Source: Thermodesulfobacterium geofontis OPF15
GTDB taxonomy: Bacteria > Desulfobacterota > Thermodesulfobacteria > Thermodesulfobacteriales > Thermodesulfobacteriaceae
DNA length: 64,000 nt
Reading direction: 5' to 3'
Assembly: GCF_000215975.1 (NCBI RefSeq)
Contig: NC_015682.1
Coordinates: forward strand, 868,001 to 932,000
In this document: positions 52,900 through 61,075 of the stretch, one piece after another
How positions within the stretch are numbered: position 1 is the first letter of the stretch
Layout: every line of letters begins with the position of its first letter
Notes under the pieces: generated by a model
What the model was told of the DNA's origin: nothing
The model's input: the letters and a program-made list of their open reading frames with translations, nothing else
The model's database searches: none
Made by a program: the position numbers and the translations under genes

Positions 52900-52930
52900 C
52901 ACTTACGAAGTGGGATAAGGTAAAATAATT
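52900..52930. repeat. 31-bp direct repeat, right copy, flanking the mod genes
   Basis: Differs from the left copy (50066-50096) at two bases. This copy sits in a perfect 11-bp inverted repeat, TTATCCCACTT / AAGTGGGATAA with loop ACG. The pair encloses modE-modABC exactly, with mraZ beginning about 100 bp further on. Confidence 0.75.
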
Positions 52931-52966
52931 ATAAAATAAAATTTAATTAAATTTATAAAATAGGTC

Positions 52967-53025
52967 TTGACTTTTTATTTTTTTTTAAATAATCTAAGTG
53001 GTATAAAGTGGAATAAAGTGGAATA
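52967..53025 (+). promoter_or_regulatory. mraZ promoter with three 10-bp MraZ-type repeats
   Basis: TTGACT (52967-52972) and TAATCT (52990-52995) are 17 bp apart. Three direct repeats AAGTGGTATA, AAGTGGAATA and AAGTGGAATA follow without gaps at 52996-53025, ending 2 bp before the mraZ ATG. GTGG repeats with 10-bp period are the known binding sites of MraZ, so autoregulation of the whole dcw operon is likely. Confidence 0.8.
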
Positions 53026-53027
53026 AA

Positions 53028-53492
53028 ATGTTTAGAGGTAAGTTCAAGCATACTCTTGATGAAAAAGGAAGATTTAGCTTACCTGCTAAATTTAGAGAAG
53101 TCTTAAGAGTTAAATATGGAAGTGAAAATTTAGTAGTTACCAATTATCCAGACTGTTTGGTTGCCTATCCTTTAGAAGAATGGCAAAAGATAGAAAATAA
53201 ATTATTATCCCTTCCTTGGGACATTCCAGAAGTAAGACAATATGTAAGATATTTTTTAGGCGCTGCTGAAGAATATCAACCCGATAAACAAGGGAGAATC
53301 CTTCTTTCTCAATCCTTAAGAGAAGAAATAAAATTGGAAAGAGAAGTAATTCTTTTAGGAATGCTAACCCATTTTGAAATTTGGAATCCTAAGTATCTGG
53401 AATCTAAATTTAAAGAAACTAAAGAAAACTTTAGTAAGGTTATGCAAATTATAAATCCTTATCTTACAGGAGTAAAAAATTTATCACCATGA
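53028..53492 (+). CDS. mraZ: Transcriptional regulator MraZ
   Basis: 154 residues with two SpoVT/AbrB-like halves: MFRGKFKHTLDEKGRFSLPAKFRE at the N-terminus and FLGAAEEYQPDKQGRILLSQSLRE in the middle. MraZ forms a ring that binds GTGG repeats and represses the division and cell-wall cluster. It is the first gene of the dcw operon, and its 3' end overlaps the beginning of rsmH. Confidence 0.97.
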   Translation: MFRGKFKHTLDEKGRFSLPAKFREVLRVKYGSENLVVTNYPDCLVAYPLEEWQKIENKLLSLPWDIPEVRQYVRYFLGAAEEYQPDKQGRILLSQSLREEIKLEREVILLGMLTHFEIWNPKYLESKFKETKENFSKVMQIINPYLTGVKNLSP

Positions 53493-54339
53493 GCCTGTAT
53501 TATTAAAAGAAGTATTGGAGTGGCTAAATGTGAAGGAAAATAAAATTTATGTAGATGGAACTGTTGGATTAGGAGGGCATAGTTCTGCAATTTTAGAAGC
53601 TTCCAAACCATCAGGTATTTTATATGGCTTTGAATGGAATGAGGATTCCTTTAAAATAGCTCAAGAAAGACTAAAAAAATATGGAGAAAGAGTAAAACTT
53701 TTTAATAAAAATTTCGTTTTTATAAAAGAGATTCTTCAAAAAGAAGGTGTTTTAGCAGATGGAATCCTTTTAGACCTTGGAATTTCATCCTTTCTTTTAG
53801 AAGGAAGTAAAAGAGGATTTTCCTTTCAAAAAGATGAACCATTGGATATGAGAATAAATCTTTCTATAAATCTTACCGCTAAGGATATTTTAAATAATTA
53901 TGATTTTGTAAGTTTAAGCAATGTTTTTAAAAAAGGAGAAGTTCCTAAGGCAGATAAGTTTGCCAAATTTATTTGTGAAAAAAGAAAGAAAAAACCCTTC
54001 GAAACAACACAAGATTTAGTAAAAGCAATAAAAGAATTTTATAAAACTTCTAAAAAAGATTTATTAGCAGTTATTTTTCAAAGTTTAAGAATAGAAGTTA
54101 ATAAAGAGCTTGAAAACTTAGAAATTGCTCTTCAAAAACTTCCAGATGTTTTAAAATCCTCTGGAAGAATTGTAGTTATCTCTTTTCACTCTTTAGAAGA
54201 TAGAATTGTAAAGACTTCTTTTAAAAATGATCCCAGAATTAAGGTTCTTACTAAAAAACCTATTACTCCTTCGGAAGAAGAAATAAAAAGAAATCCGAGA
54301 GCAAGAAGTGCAAAAATGAGGGTAGGGGAAAAAATATGA
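53479..54339 (+). CDS. rsmH: 16S rRNA (cytosine-1402-N4) methyltransferase, likely AUU start
   Basis: 286 residues if started at ATT 53479. The conserved N-terminus HHEPVLLKEVLEWL lies upstream of the first ordinary start (TTG 53515), and the frame closes at a stop at 53473. The only codon that keeps the motif and has a ribosome site (AGGAG at 53468-53472, 6 nt away) is ATT. Other motifs are YVDGTVGLGGHSSAIL, DGILLDLGISSFLL, ALQKLPDVLKSSGRIVVISFHSLEDRIVK and a C-terminal NPRARSAKMR. Function: methylates C1402 of 16S rRNA with SAM. Confidence 0.9.
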   Translation: MYHHEPVLLKEVLEWLNVKENKIYVDGTVGLGGHSSAILEASKPSGILYGFEWNEDSFKIAQERLKKYGERVKLFNKNFVFIKEILQKEGVLADGILLDLGISSFLLEGSKRGFSFQKDEPLDMRINLSINLTAKDILNNYDFVSLSNVFKKGEVPKADKFAKFICEKRKKKPFETTQDLVKAIKEFYKTSKKDLLAVIFQSLRIEVNKELENLEIALQKLPDVLKSSGRIVVISFHSLEDRIVKTSFKNDPRIKVLTKKPITPSEEEIKRNPRARSAKMRVGEKI

Positions 54340-54683
54340 ATAACAAAGCTATGATTTACAGACCAACTATAGAGTATAACTATAAAAATAAAAAGGATAG
54401 AAACAAAGAAGAAGCTATTTCTTTAAAGGAATGGATAAAAGAATTTGTAACTGATATTGTGATTTTTTTCCTTGGAATCTTGGTTTTTGTTTTAAGTATA
54501 GCTAATGCTTATAATACTTATCTTCTTATAAAACTAAAAGTAGAAAAAGTTTCTTTACTTAAAGAAAATCAAGCTTTAAAAAGAGAATATCAATTTTTAA
54601 CCTCAAGGGATGTTGTCTTAAGAAAGGCAAAAACTCTTGGACTTTATCCACCCCAAAAAGAAGATATACTTAGGTTAGAGTAA
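54336..54683 (+). CDS. ftsL: Cell division protein FtsL-like
   Basis: 115 residues. A cytoplasmic N-terminus of about 45 residues, one transmembrane helix (FVTDIVIFFLGILVFVLSIANAY) and a short periplasmic coiled coil (LIKLKVEKVSLLKENQALKREYQFL) ending in the SRDVVLRKAKTLGLYPPQ segment typical of FtsL. It overlaps rsmH by 4 bp and abuts the FtsI-like gene, the standard place of ftsL. It should join FtsB/FtsQ in the divisome. Confidence 0.8.
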   Translation: MNNKAMIYRPTIEYNYKNKKDRNKEEAISLKEWIKEFVTDIVIFFLGILVFVLSIANAYNTYLLIKLKVEKVSLLKENQALKREYQFLTSRDVVLRKAKTLGLYPPQKEDILRLE

Positions 54684-55685
54684 ATGGGAAAAAAGCAAAA
54701 TTTTTTGTTATTTTTAAGTATCCTTTCAGTTTTAGTAGTTTTAATGGTTAATTTTTCAGCAGAAAGAGTAACTGGAAAACCTACTGAATATAGAGTTAAA
54801 AGAGGCTACATTTTTGATAGAAACTTAAATCCTCTTGCTATATTCTTAGAAAATTATAAAGCCTATTATTTACTTAAAAATGATAATCTTTTCAGTTCCC
54901 CAGATATTAAACTTCTTAAAAAATATTTAGGTTCTACTATAAATTTATCTAAAAAAGGGGTTGTTCTTCTCTCAGAAGATCTTAGCTTGGAAGAGGTTGA
55001 AAATTTGAAAAAAGAAAAAAATGTAATAATTGAAAAAACTTACAAGAGAAAAGTTTTACAACCTTATTTAAAATCTCTCATAGGAGAAACTTTTAATGAA
55101 TATGGAGTTTCAGGATTAGAAAAAATTTTTGATGAACACCTAAGTATGGGGAATCCTCTTATTTTGTCTATTGATTTAAATTTAGAAAAAAGGGTTTACA
55201 ATATTATTAGTAGATTAAATCTTTTATCCTTTGGGATAGCTATTTTTGATCTTAAAACTGGTGAATTGCTTTGTTATTTAGAAAGTGAAAATTTAAGACC
55301 TTTTGGTAGTTATTATCCTTTAAACTTATTTAACATTCCACCATCTGAAATAAAAGATTTTAAATGGGTTTTAGGAGAAAATTTAGCACTTAAAGAAAAA
55401 GATACTATAAAAATAAATATTTGGCATATTGCTAAATGGTATATGGATAAAGTTTGCAATAAACCTGTTGAGCCTACTGTTTTGCTTAGAGAGACAAAAA
55501 TTTGTGAACCAAAATCGGAAATCTTTAAAGATAAGGAATACATTTATAATTTAGGTAATAGTTTTGTTACAGTTGCCTTTAAGGAAGATAAAATGGCTCT
55601 TTCTTTGTTTGTTTTTGATCCCCAAGAAAAAGATTTACTAAATAAAAATAAAACAACAATAAATTATTTAATTTCTATGTTATGA
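54684..55685 (+). CDS. FtsI-like protein lacking transpeptidase motifs
   Basis: 333 residues at the ftsI position. It keeps the N-terminal membrane anchor (LLFLSILSVLVVLMVNFSA), the class B PBP signature EYRVKRGYIFDRNLNPLAIFLENYKAYYLL, and GLEKIFDEHLSMGNPLILSIDLNLEKRVYNII with FDLKTGELLCYLESENLRP. After this point a normal FtsI has SxxK, SxN and KTG motifs over 250 more residues; none is visible and only remnant-like segments remain (KINIWHIAKWYMDKVCNKPVEP, NSFVTVAFKEDKMALSLFVFD). There is no internal stop or frameshift and both junctions overlap or abut neighbours, so it looks like a maintained, catalytically dead protein. Confidence 0.75.
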   Translation: MGKKQNFLLFLSILSVLVVLMVNFSAERVTGKPTEYRVKRGYIFDRNLNPLAIFLENYKAYYLLKNDNLFSSPDIKLLKKYLGSTINLSKKGVVLLSEDLSLEEVENLKKEKNVIIEKTYKRKVLQPYLKSLIGETFNEYGVSGLEKIFDEHLSMGNPLILSIDLNLEKRVYNIISRLNLLSFGIAIFDLKTGELLCYLESENLRPFGSYYPLNLFNIPPSEIKDFKWVLGENLALKEKDTIKINIWHIAKWYMDKVCNKPVEPTVLLRETKICEPKSEIFKDKEYIYNLGNSFVTVAFKEDKMALSLFVFDPQEKDLLNKNKTTINYLISML

Positions 55686-57175
55686 AACCTTTAGGAGAAC
55701 TTATTAAAAATTTAGAAATTATAAAGGCTTATTATGGAAGCCAACCTATAGAAAATTTTGCACCATATAAATATTTAAAAATAAGGGGAATTTCTGAAAA
55801 TTCTAAAGAGATTGAAGATGGATTTATCTTTGTTGCAAGAAAGGGAACTAATTTTAATGGAGAAGCTTTTATAGAAGAGGCTATTAATAATGGAGCTTTG
55901 ATAATTATTAGAGAAAGTGATATTAATTCTAAGGAGACTTACCCAGGAACTATTCAGATTCAAGTTAAAGATATTAAAAAAGCCTTATCTACCCTTTCTT
56001 TGAATTTTTTTGAAAATCCTCAAGAAAAAATATTTTTAATTGGTGTTACAGGAACAAATGGAAAAACTTCAGTAAGTTATTTCACTAAAAACATTTTAAA
56101 TTTTTTAGGTGTTAAATGTGGATATATAGGAACTCTTTTTTACGAAACAGATAGAATTATTCCTGCCCTTGAAACTACACCTTCCATTTTAAAAATTTCC
56201 AGTCTATTAAAAGAAATGGTAGATAAAAATTTTAAAGCTTGTGTAATTGAAGTTTCCTCACATGCTTTACATCAAGATAGACTTTTGGGGCTTTTCTTTG
56301 ACATAGCAGCTTTTACTAATCTTTCAAGAGATCATTTAGATTATCATAAAGATATGGAAGATTATTATCAAGCAAAGAAAAAACTTTTTAAAGAATATTT
56401 AAAAGAAAATTCTAAAATAGTTATTTCCTTAGAAAGCGAATATGGTAAAAGATTAGCTGAAGAATTAAAAGATTTTTCTCCGCTTTTAGTTAACAATGAA
56501 GAAATTAAAAGTGAAATATTAAGGAAAAAAAACAAATTAAGCCTTAAGATTAAAATTAAAGACAAAGAATATGAAATTTCAACACAACTTTTAGGAGATT
56601 ATCAAGCTAAAAATCTGACCACCACTTTAGGAATTCTTTTAGCTATGGGATATAAAATTGAAGACCTCTTAGAACCCATTAAAAAACTTAAAAATCCTGT
56701 TGGAAGACTGGAATTGGTAACTGAATATAAAGGTGCTAAAATATTCGTAGATTATGCACATACACCAGAGGCATTAGCTGAAGCTTTAAAAAGTTTAAGT
56801 TCGATTAAAGAAAATAGATTAATTGTGCTTTTTGGTTGTGGTGGAAATAGAGACAAAGGTAAAAGACCTCTTATGGGTAAGGTCGCAAGTATGCTTGCTG
56901 ATGGAATAATTTTAACTTCAGATAATCCAAGATTTGAAGATCCATTAAAAATTATTGAAGATATTGAAAAAGGTATTAATTCGTCAAAGCCTTATAAAAT
57001 TATTCCTGACAGAAGATCTGCTTTAGAATTTGCTATTAAAAATTTACAAGAGGGGGATGTTCTTTTAGTTGCCGGGAAGGGGCACGAAACTTATCAAGAG
57101 ATAGAAGGTAAAAGATATCCTTTTTCTGATCAGGAAGAAATTTTGAAAATTATAAGTACCTTAGACTTAAAATGA
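55682..57175 (+). CDS. murE: UDP-MurNAc-L-Ala-D-Glu:meso-diaminopimelate ligase
   Basis: 497 residues. P-loop GVTGTNGKTSVSYF; VIEVSSHALHQDRL and FTNLSRDHLDYHKDMEDYYQAK (Mur ligase core with the region of the carbamylated lysine); FVDYAHTPEALAEAL; and TSDNPRFEDP, whose DNPR motif is characteristic of DAP-adding enzymes. This indicates meso-DAP peptidoglycan. Starts within the ATGA overlap with the FtsI-like gene. Confidence 0.96.
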   Translation: MKPLGELIKNLEIIKAYYGSQPIENFAPYKYLKIRGISENSKEIEDGFIFVARKGTNFNGEAFIEEAINNGALIIIRESDINSKETYPGTIQIQVKDIKKALSTLSLNFFENPQEKIFLIGVTGTNGKTSVSYFTKNILNFLGVKCGYIGTLFYETDRIIPALETTPSILKISSLLKEMVDKNFKACVIEVSSHALHQDRLLGLFFDIAAFTNLSRDHLDYHKDMEDYYQAKKKLFKEYLKENSKIVISLESEYGKRLAEELKDFSPLLVNNEEIKSEILRKKNKLSLKIKIKDKEYEISTQLLGDYQAKNLTTTLGILLAMGYKIEDLLEPIKKLKNPVGRLELVTEYKGAKIFVDYAHTPEALAEALKSLSSIKENRLIVLFGCGGNRDKGKRPLMGKVASMLADGIILTSDNPRFEDPLKIIEDIEKGINSSKPYKIIPDRRSALEFAIKNLQEGDVLLVAGKGHETYQEIEGKRYPFSDQEEILKIISTLDLK

Positions 57176-58587
57176 ATGTAGAAATTAATCTATCTACAGA
57201 AGACATAATAAAAGCTACTTCAGGTATCCTTATAAATGGAGATATGGGGATATGGTTTAAAGGAATTTCAACAGATACAAGGGTTATTAAACCAGGTTAT
57301 CTTTTCTTTGCTTTAAAAGGTGAAAAATTTGATGGGCATGAATTTTACAAAGATGCTATAGAAAAAGGTGCTAAGGGTTTAGTCATTTCTCGTTTTCCAA
57401 AAGGGTTCAAAATTGAGGAAATTCCTAAAACCATTTCTATAATTTTGGTAAAGGATACTCTTAAAGCTTTAGGAGATTTGGCAAGTTTCTGGAGAGGTAA
57501 ACTTAATTCTATTTTTGTAGCTATAACAGGTTCATGTGGAAAAACCACTACCAAAGAATTAAGCTATAATATAATTTCTAAGTTTTTCAAAACTTCTAAA
57601 AACCAAGCTAATTATAATAATTTAATAGGTGTACCTCTTACACTTCTCTCTATAAAAGAAGATACAGAAGTAGTTATACTTGAACTTGGAACTAATCAAA
57701 AAGGAGAAATAGAAAGGCTTTCTCAGATTGTAAAACCTCATATTTCAGTTATAACCTCCATTTATCCTGCCCATTTAGAGGGATTAAATTCTATTGAAGG
57801 CGTTTTAGAAGAAAAAATAAGTTTATTTAAAAATACCTATAAAGATGGGATTCTTATTTATAATTTTGATCAAGAAATTTTAAGAAAAAGGGTAGAACCC
57901 TTTTCACAAAATAAGCTCTCTTTTGGATTTGATGAAAATGCAGATTTATCTATAAAAAATTTAGTTTTTTCTGAAAACAAAATACAAGGTGAAATAATTT
58001 TTAAAAAAAGCTCTTATCCTTTGGAGATAGAAAATATAGGAAAATACAATCTTTTAAATCTTTTAGCAAGTCTTTGTGTAGCTATTTCCTTAAAACTTGA
58101 TTTAAAAGAAATTGTTCCTTTAGTAGGAAAAGAAATTCCTCTTTATAAAAGATTTAAAATTTTTGAGAAAGAAAACTTTCTCGTTATAGATGATACTTAC
58201 AATGCTAATCCTGGCTCTGTTAAAGCAGCTTTAGAATTTTTAAAAGAAATTTCAAAAGACTACGAAAAAAAGATAGTTATTTTAGGAGATATGAAAGAAT
58301 TGGGAAAAGACTCAGAGAAATTTCATAAAGAAATAGGGAGTCTTGTGGCTAAGGTTGCTGATTTCGCTATCTTTATAGGTGAGATGGCAAAAAGTTATAA
58401 AGAGGGTTTTAAAAGAGAAACCCAAAATAAAAATTGTGAAATTTTTAATAGTGTTGAAGAATTTTTAGAAAAAATTCCCTTTAAGAAATTTAAAGAAGAA
58501 AAGGCGAAAACAAATATTTTAGTAAAGGGTTCAAGAGCTCTAAGAATGGAAAGGGTAGTAGAAAAGCTATATGAGGAGCTAAATTAA
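57172..58587 (+). CDS. murF: UDP-MurNAc-tripeptide D-alanyl-D-alanine ligase
   Basis: 471 residues. Motifs: STDTRVIKPGYLFFALKGEKFDGH at the N-terminus, P-loop ITGSCGKTTTKELS, NYNNLIGVPLTLL, VVILELGTNQKGEIERLS, and DDTYNANPGSVKAALEFL with ILGDMKELG in the C-terminal domain. Adds D-Ala-D-Ala in the cytoplasm. Overlaps murE by 4 bp. Confidence 0.96.
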   Translation: MNVEINLSTEDIIKATSGILINGDMGIWFKGISTDTRVIKPGYLFFALKGEKFDGHEFYKDAIEKGAKGLVISRFPKGFKIEEIPKTISIILVKDTLKALGDLASFWRGKLNSIFVAITGSCGKTTTKELSYNIISKFFKTSKNQANYNNLIGVPLTLLSIKEDTEVVILELGTNQKGEIERLSQIVKPHISVITSIYPAHLEGLNSIEGVLEEKISLFKNTYKDGILIYNFDQEILRKRVEPFSQNKLSFGFDENADLSIKNLVFSENKIQGEIIFKKSSYPLEIENIGKYNLLNLLASLCVAISLKLDLKEIVPLVGKEIPLYKRFKIFEKENFLVIDDTYNANPGSVKAALEFLKEISKDYEKKIVILGDMKELGKDSEKFHKEIGSLVAKVADFAIFIGEMAKSYKEGFKRETQNKNCEIFNSVEEFLEKIPFKKFKEEKAKTNILVKGSRALRMERVVEKLYEELN

Positions 58588-59666
58588 TGCTTTATCACCT
58601 TCTTTATTCTTTAAAAGATATCTCTATTATATTTAATGTTTTTAAATATATAACCTTTAGAATGATTTGTGGAGCTTTGACTGCCTTTATCTTGGTGTAC
58701 ATTTTTATGCCCTATTTTATAAGATTTATGAAACAAAAACAATTTGGACAGATTGTAAGAGAAGAGGGCCCCTCTCATCATAAAGCTAAAACAGGTACCC
58801 CTACCATGGGAGGTGTCATTATAGTTACCTCTATTATGATTTCTGCTCTTTTGTGGTGTAATCTTACCAATTATTTAATTTGGATAGTTTTATTTGTTCT
58901 TTTAAGCTTTGGATTTGTAGGGTTTTTAGATGATTTTTTAAAAATAAAAAGAAAAAAAAATTTGGGATTAAGGGCAAGGGAGAAATTTTTAGCTCAAATT
59001 ATAATAGTAAGCATATTTTATTTAGTTTTATTTAAATTTTTAAATTTCTCTACAACCCTTAATTTTCCTTTTTTTAAAAAATTAATTATTGATATTGGTA
59101 TCCTTTATTTAATTTTTAGCATGTTGGTAATAATTGGTAGTTCCAATGCTATGAATTTAACTGATGGACTTGATGGACTTGCTATAGTGCCTTTCATAGT
59201 GGTTGCTGGAGTTTATAGTATTTTAAGCTATGTAGCTGGGCATATAAAATTTTCGAGTTATTTATACCTTCCCTATGTACCTAATGCTGGAGAATTAGCT
59301 ATTTTATGTGCTATTTTGGTGGGAGCTGGATTAGGGTTTTTGTGGTATAATTCTCATCCTGCTGAAATTTTCATGGGAGATGTAGGTTCTCTTGCTTTAG
59401 GAGCAACCTTAGGAGCTATTGCTATAATAATAAAACAAGAATTTCTTTTGGTCATAGCTGGAGGTTTATTTGTCCTTGAGGCATTATCAGTTATATTACA
59501 AGTTGCCTATTTTAAAATTACTAAGGGAAAAAGAATTTTTAAGATGGCTCCTTTACATCATCATTTTGAGCTAAAGGGTTGGCCAGAAAATAAAGTAGTA
59601 GTTAGATTTTGGATTGTATCTATAATTTTTGGACTTATAGCTTTAAGTACTTTAAAGATAAGGTAG
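58587..59666 (+). CDS. mraY: Phospho-MurNAc-pentapeptide transferase
   Basis: 359 residues with about ten transmembrane helices. MraY landmarks: GPSHHKAKTGTPTMGGVIIV, GFLDDFLKIKRKKNLGLRAREKFLAQI with the DD metal pair, SNAMNLTDGLDGLAI, and HPAEIFMGDVGSLALG near the conserved catalytic Asp. The C-terminal MAPLHHHFELKGWPENKVVVRFWI is diagnostic. Makes lipid I at the inner membrane. Confidence 0.97.
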   Translation: MLYHLLYSLKDISIIFNVFKYITFRMICGALTAFILVYIFMPYFIRFMKQKQFGQIVREEGPSHHKAKTGTPTMGGVIIVTSIMISALLWCNLTNYLIWIVLFVLLSFGFVGFLDDFLKIKRKKNLGLRAREKFLAQIIIVSIFYLVLFKFLNFSTTLNFPFFKKLIIDIGILYLIFSMLVIIGSSNAMNLTDGLDGLAIVPFIVVAGVYSILSYVAGHIKFSSYLYLPYVPNAGELAILCAILVGAGLGFLWYNSHPAEIFMGDVGSLALGATLGAIAIIIKQEFLLVIAGGLFVLEALSVILQVAYFKITKGKRIFKMAPLHHHFELKGWPENKVVVRFWIVSIIFGLIALSTLKIR

Positions 59667-59671
59667 AACCT

Positions 59672-61075
59672 ATGGAATTAAAAAGTAAAAGGGTAGTAGT
59701 TTTAGGTTTTGGAAAAAGTGGAAAAGCAGTAACTAAGCTTCTTTTAAAAGAAGGAGCTGAGGTTATAGTTTCTGAGGTAAGAAAATTAGAAGAGTTTCCT
59801 TCAGAAATTTTAGAATCTTTTAGAGCACAGGGAGTTTATTTTGAATTAGGGGGACACAAAAAGAATACTCTCCTTTCAGCAGATCTTATTATAACAAGTC
59901 CCGGGGTTCCAAGAGAAATATATAAAGATTGTCTTAAAAAGGATATACCAGTGTTGAGTGAGCTTGAAATTGCTTGGCAATTTTTAAAAAATAAAGAAGA
60001 AACTATTGCTATAACTGGTACTAATGGGAAAACAACAACTACTGCTATGGTTTCAGAACTTCTTAAACTTTCGGGATACAAAGTTTTTACAGGTGGAAAT
60101 TACGGAATTCCTTTATCTGAACTTGTAGTTTCAAATGTTTTGGTAGATAAGATCGTGCTTGAGGTTTCAAGTTTCCAATTAGAAAATATTTATACCTTTT
60201 CTCCTAAGGTAGGAATCCTTTTAAATATTAGTCCTGATCATTTAGAAAGATATAATTCCTATGAAGAATATGCCTACTATAAATATAGACTTTTTGAATT
60301 TCAAAAAGAAGATAACTATGCCATTTTGCCTTTTAATGAACCTTGGTTTGAAAGGTTTGGTAAATTAATAAAAAGTAGAATTCTCTTTTTTGATGAAAAA
60401 GAAAATGAGAAAGCTACAGCTTATCTCAAATTAAGTAATATTTCCTCTGAAGACCTCTTTATTATCAATCTGGGGAATAAGGAATTTTATTCCTTTTCTG
60501 GTTTTAAACTTCTTGGAATTCATAACAAAATAAATTTTATGGTAGCAAGTTTAGGAGCAAGGCTTCTTTCTGCAACTAAAGAAAGTATAGAAAGATTAAT
60601 AAAAGAATTTAGAGGCTTTCCTCATAGACTTGAATATATAGGAGAATTTGGAGGGGTTTATTTTATAAATGATTCTAAAGCAACTAATGTTGATGCAACT
60701 TTACAAGCCTTAAAAAGCCTTCCAGGACCTATAATCCTTATTCTTGGAGGAAAACACAAAGGTGCTTCCTATGCTCCTTTAATCTCTTATATAAAAGAAA
60801 AGGTAAGAATTTTGATTTTAATGGGTGAATCTCGTTTTATTATGGCTGAAGAATTAAATGGAATTACTGAAACATACTTAAGTGAAACCTTAAGTTCTGC
60901 AACCCTTTTAGCTATAAAATTTGCTAAACCAGGAGATACAGTGCTTCTTTCTCCCGCCTGTTCAAGTTTTGATCAATTTAATGATTATAAAGAAAGGGGA
61001 GAAGTTTTTAGAAAAATAGTTTTAGAAGTAGCTCCCTTTTATTTTAAAGAAAAGAAAGAGGTGATACTCCATTGA
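59672..61075 (+). CDS. murD: UDP-MurNAc-L-alanine:D-glutamate ligase
   Basis: About 467 residues from the ATG at 59672, just past the mraY stop (an earlier in-frame start at 59609 would overlap mraY by 58 bp). VVVLGFGKSGKAVTKLLL at the N-terminus, P-loop ITGTNGKTTTTAMV, VLEVSSFQLENIYTF, NISPDHLERYNSYEEYAYYK, FINDSKATNVDATLQAL, and LLSPACSSFDQFNDYKERGEVF. In most bacteria ftsW follows; here the next gene is murG, whose start overlaps. Confidence 0.96.
   Translation: MELKSKRVVVLGFGKSGKAVTKLLLKEGAEVIVSEVRKLEEFPSEILESFRAQGVYFELGGHKKNTLLSADLIITSPGVPREIYKDCLKKDIPVLSELEIAWQFLKNKEETIAITGTNGKTTTTAMVSELLKLSGYKVFTGGNYGIPLSELVVSNVLVDKIVLEVSSFQLENIYTFSPKVGILLNISPDHLERYNSYEEYAYYKYRLFEFQKEDNYAILPFNEPWFERFGKLIKSRILFFDEKENEKATAYLKLSNISSEDLFIINLGNKEFYSFSGFKLLGIHNKINFMVASLGARLLSATKESIERLIKEFRGFPHRLEYIGEFGGVYFINDSKATNVDATLQALKSLPGPIILILGGKHKGASYAPLISYIKEKVRILILMGESRFIMAEELNGITETYLSETLSSATLLAIKFAKPGDTVLLSPACSSFDQFNDYKERGEVFRKIVLEVAPFYFKEKKEVILH

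Noticed and set aside
53515-53517. TTG as the start of rsmH
   Set aside because: It would remove conserved N-terminal residues; the ATT at 53479 has the better ribosome site.
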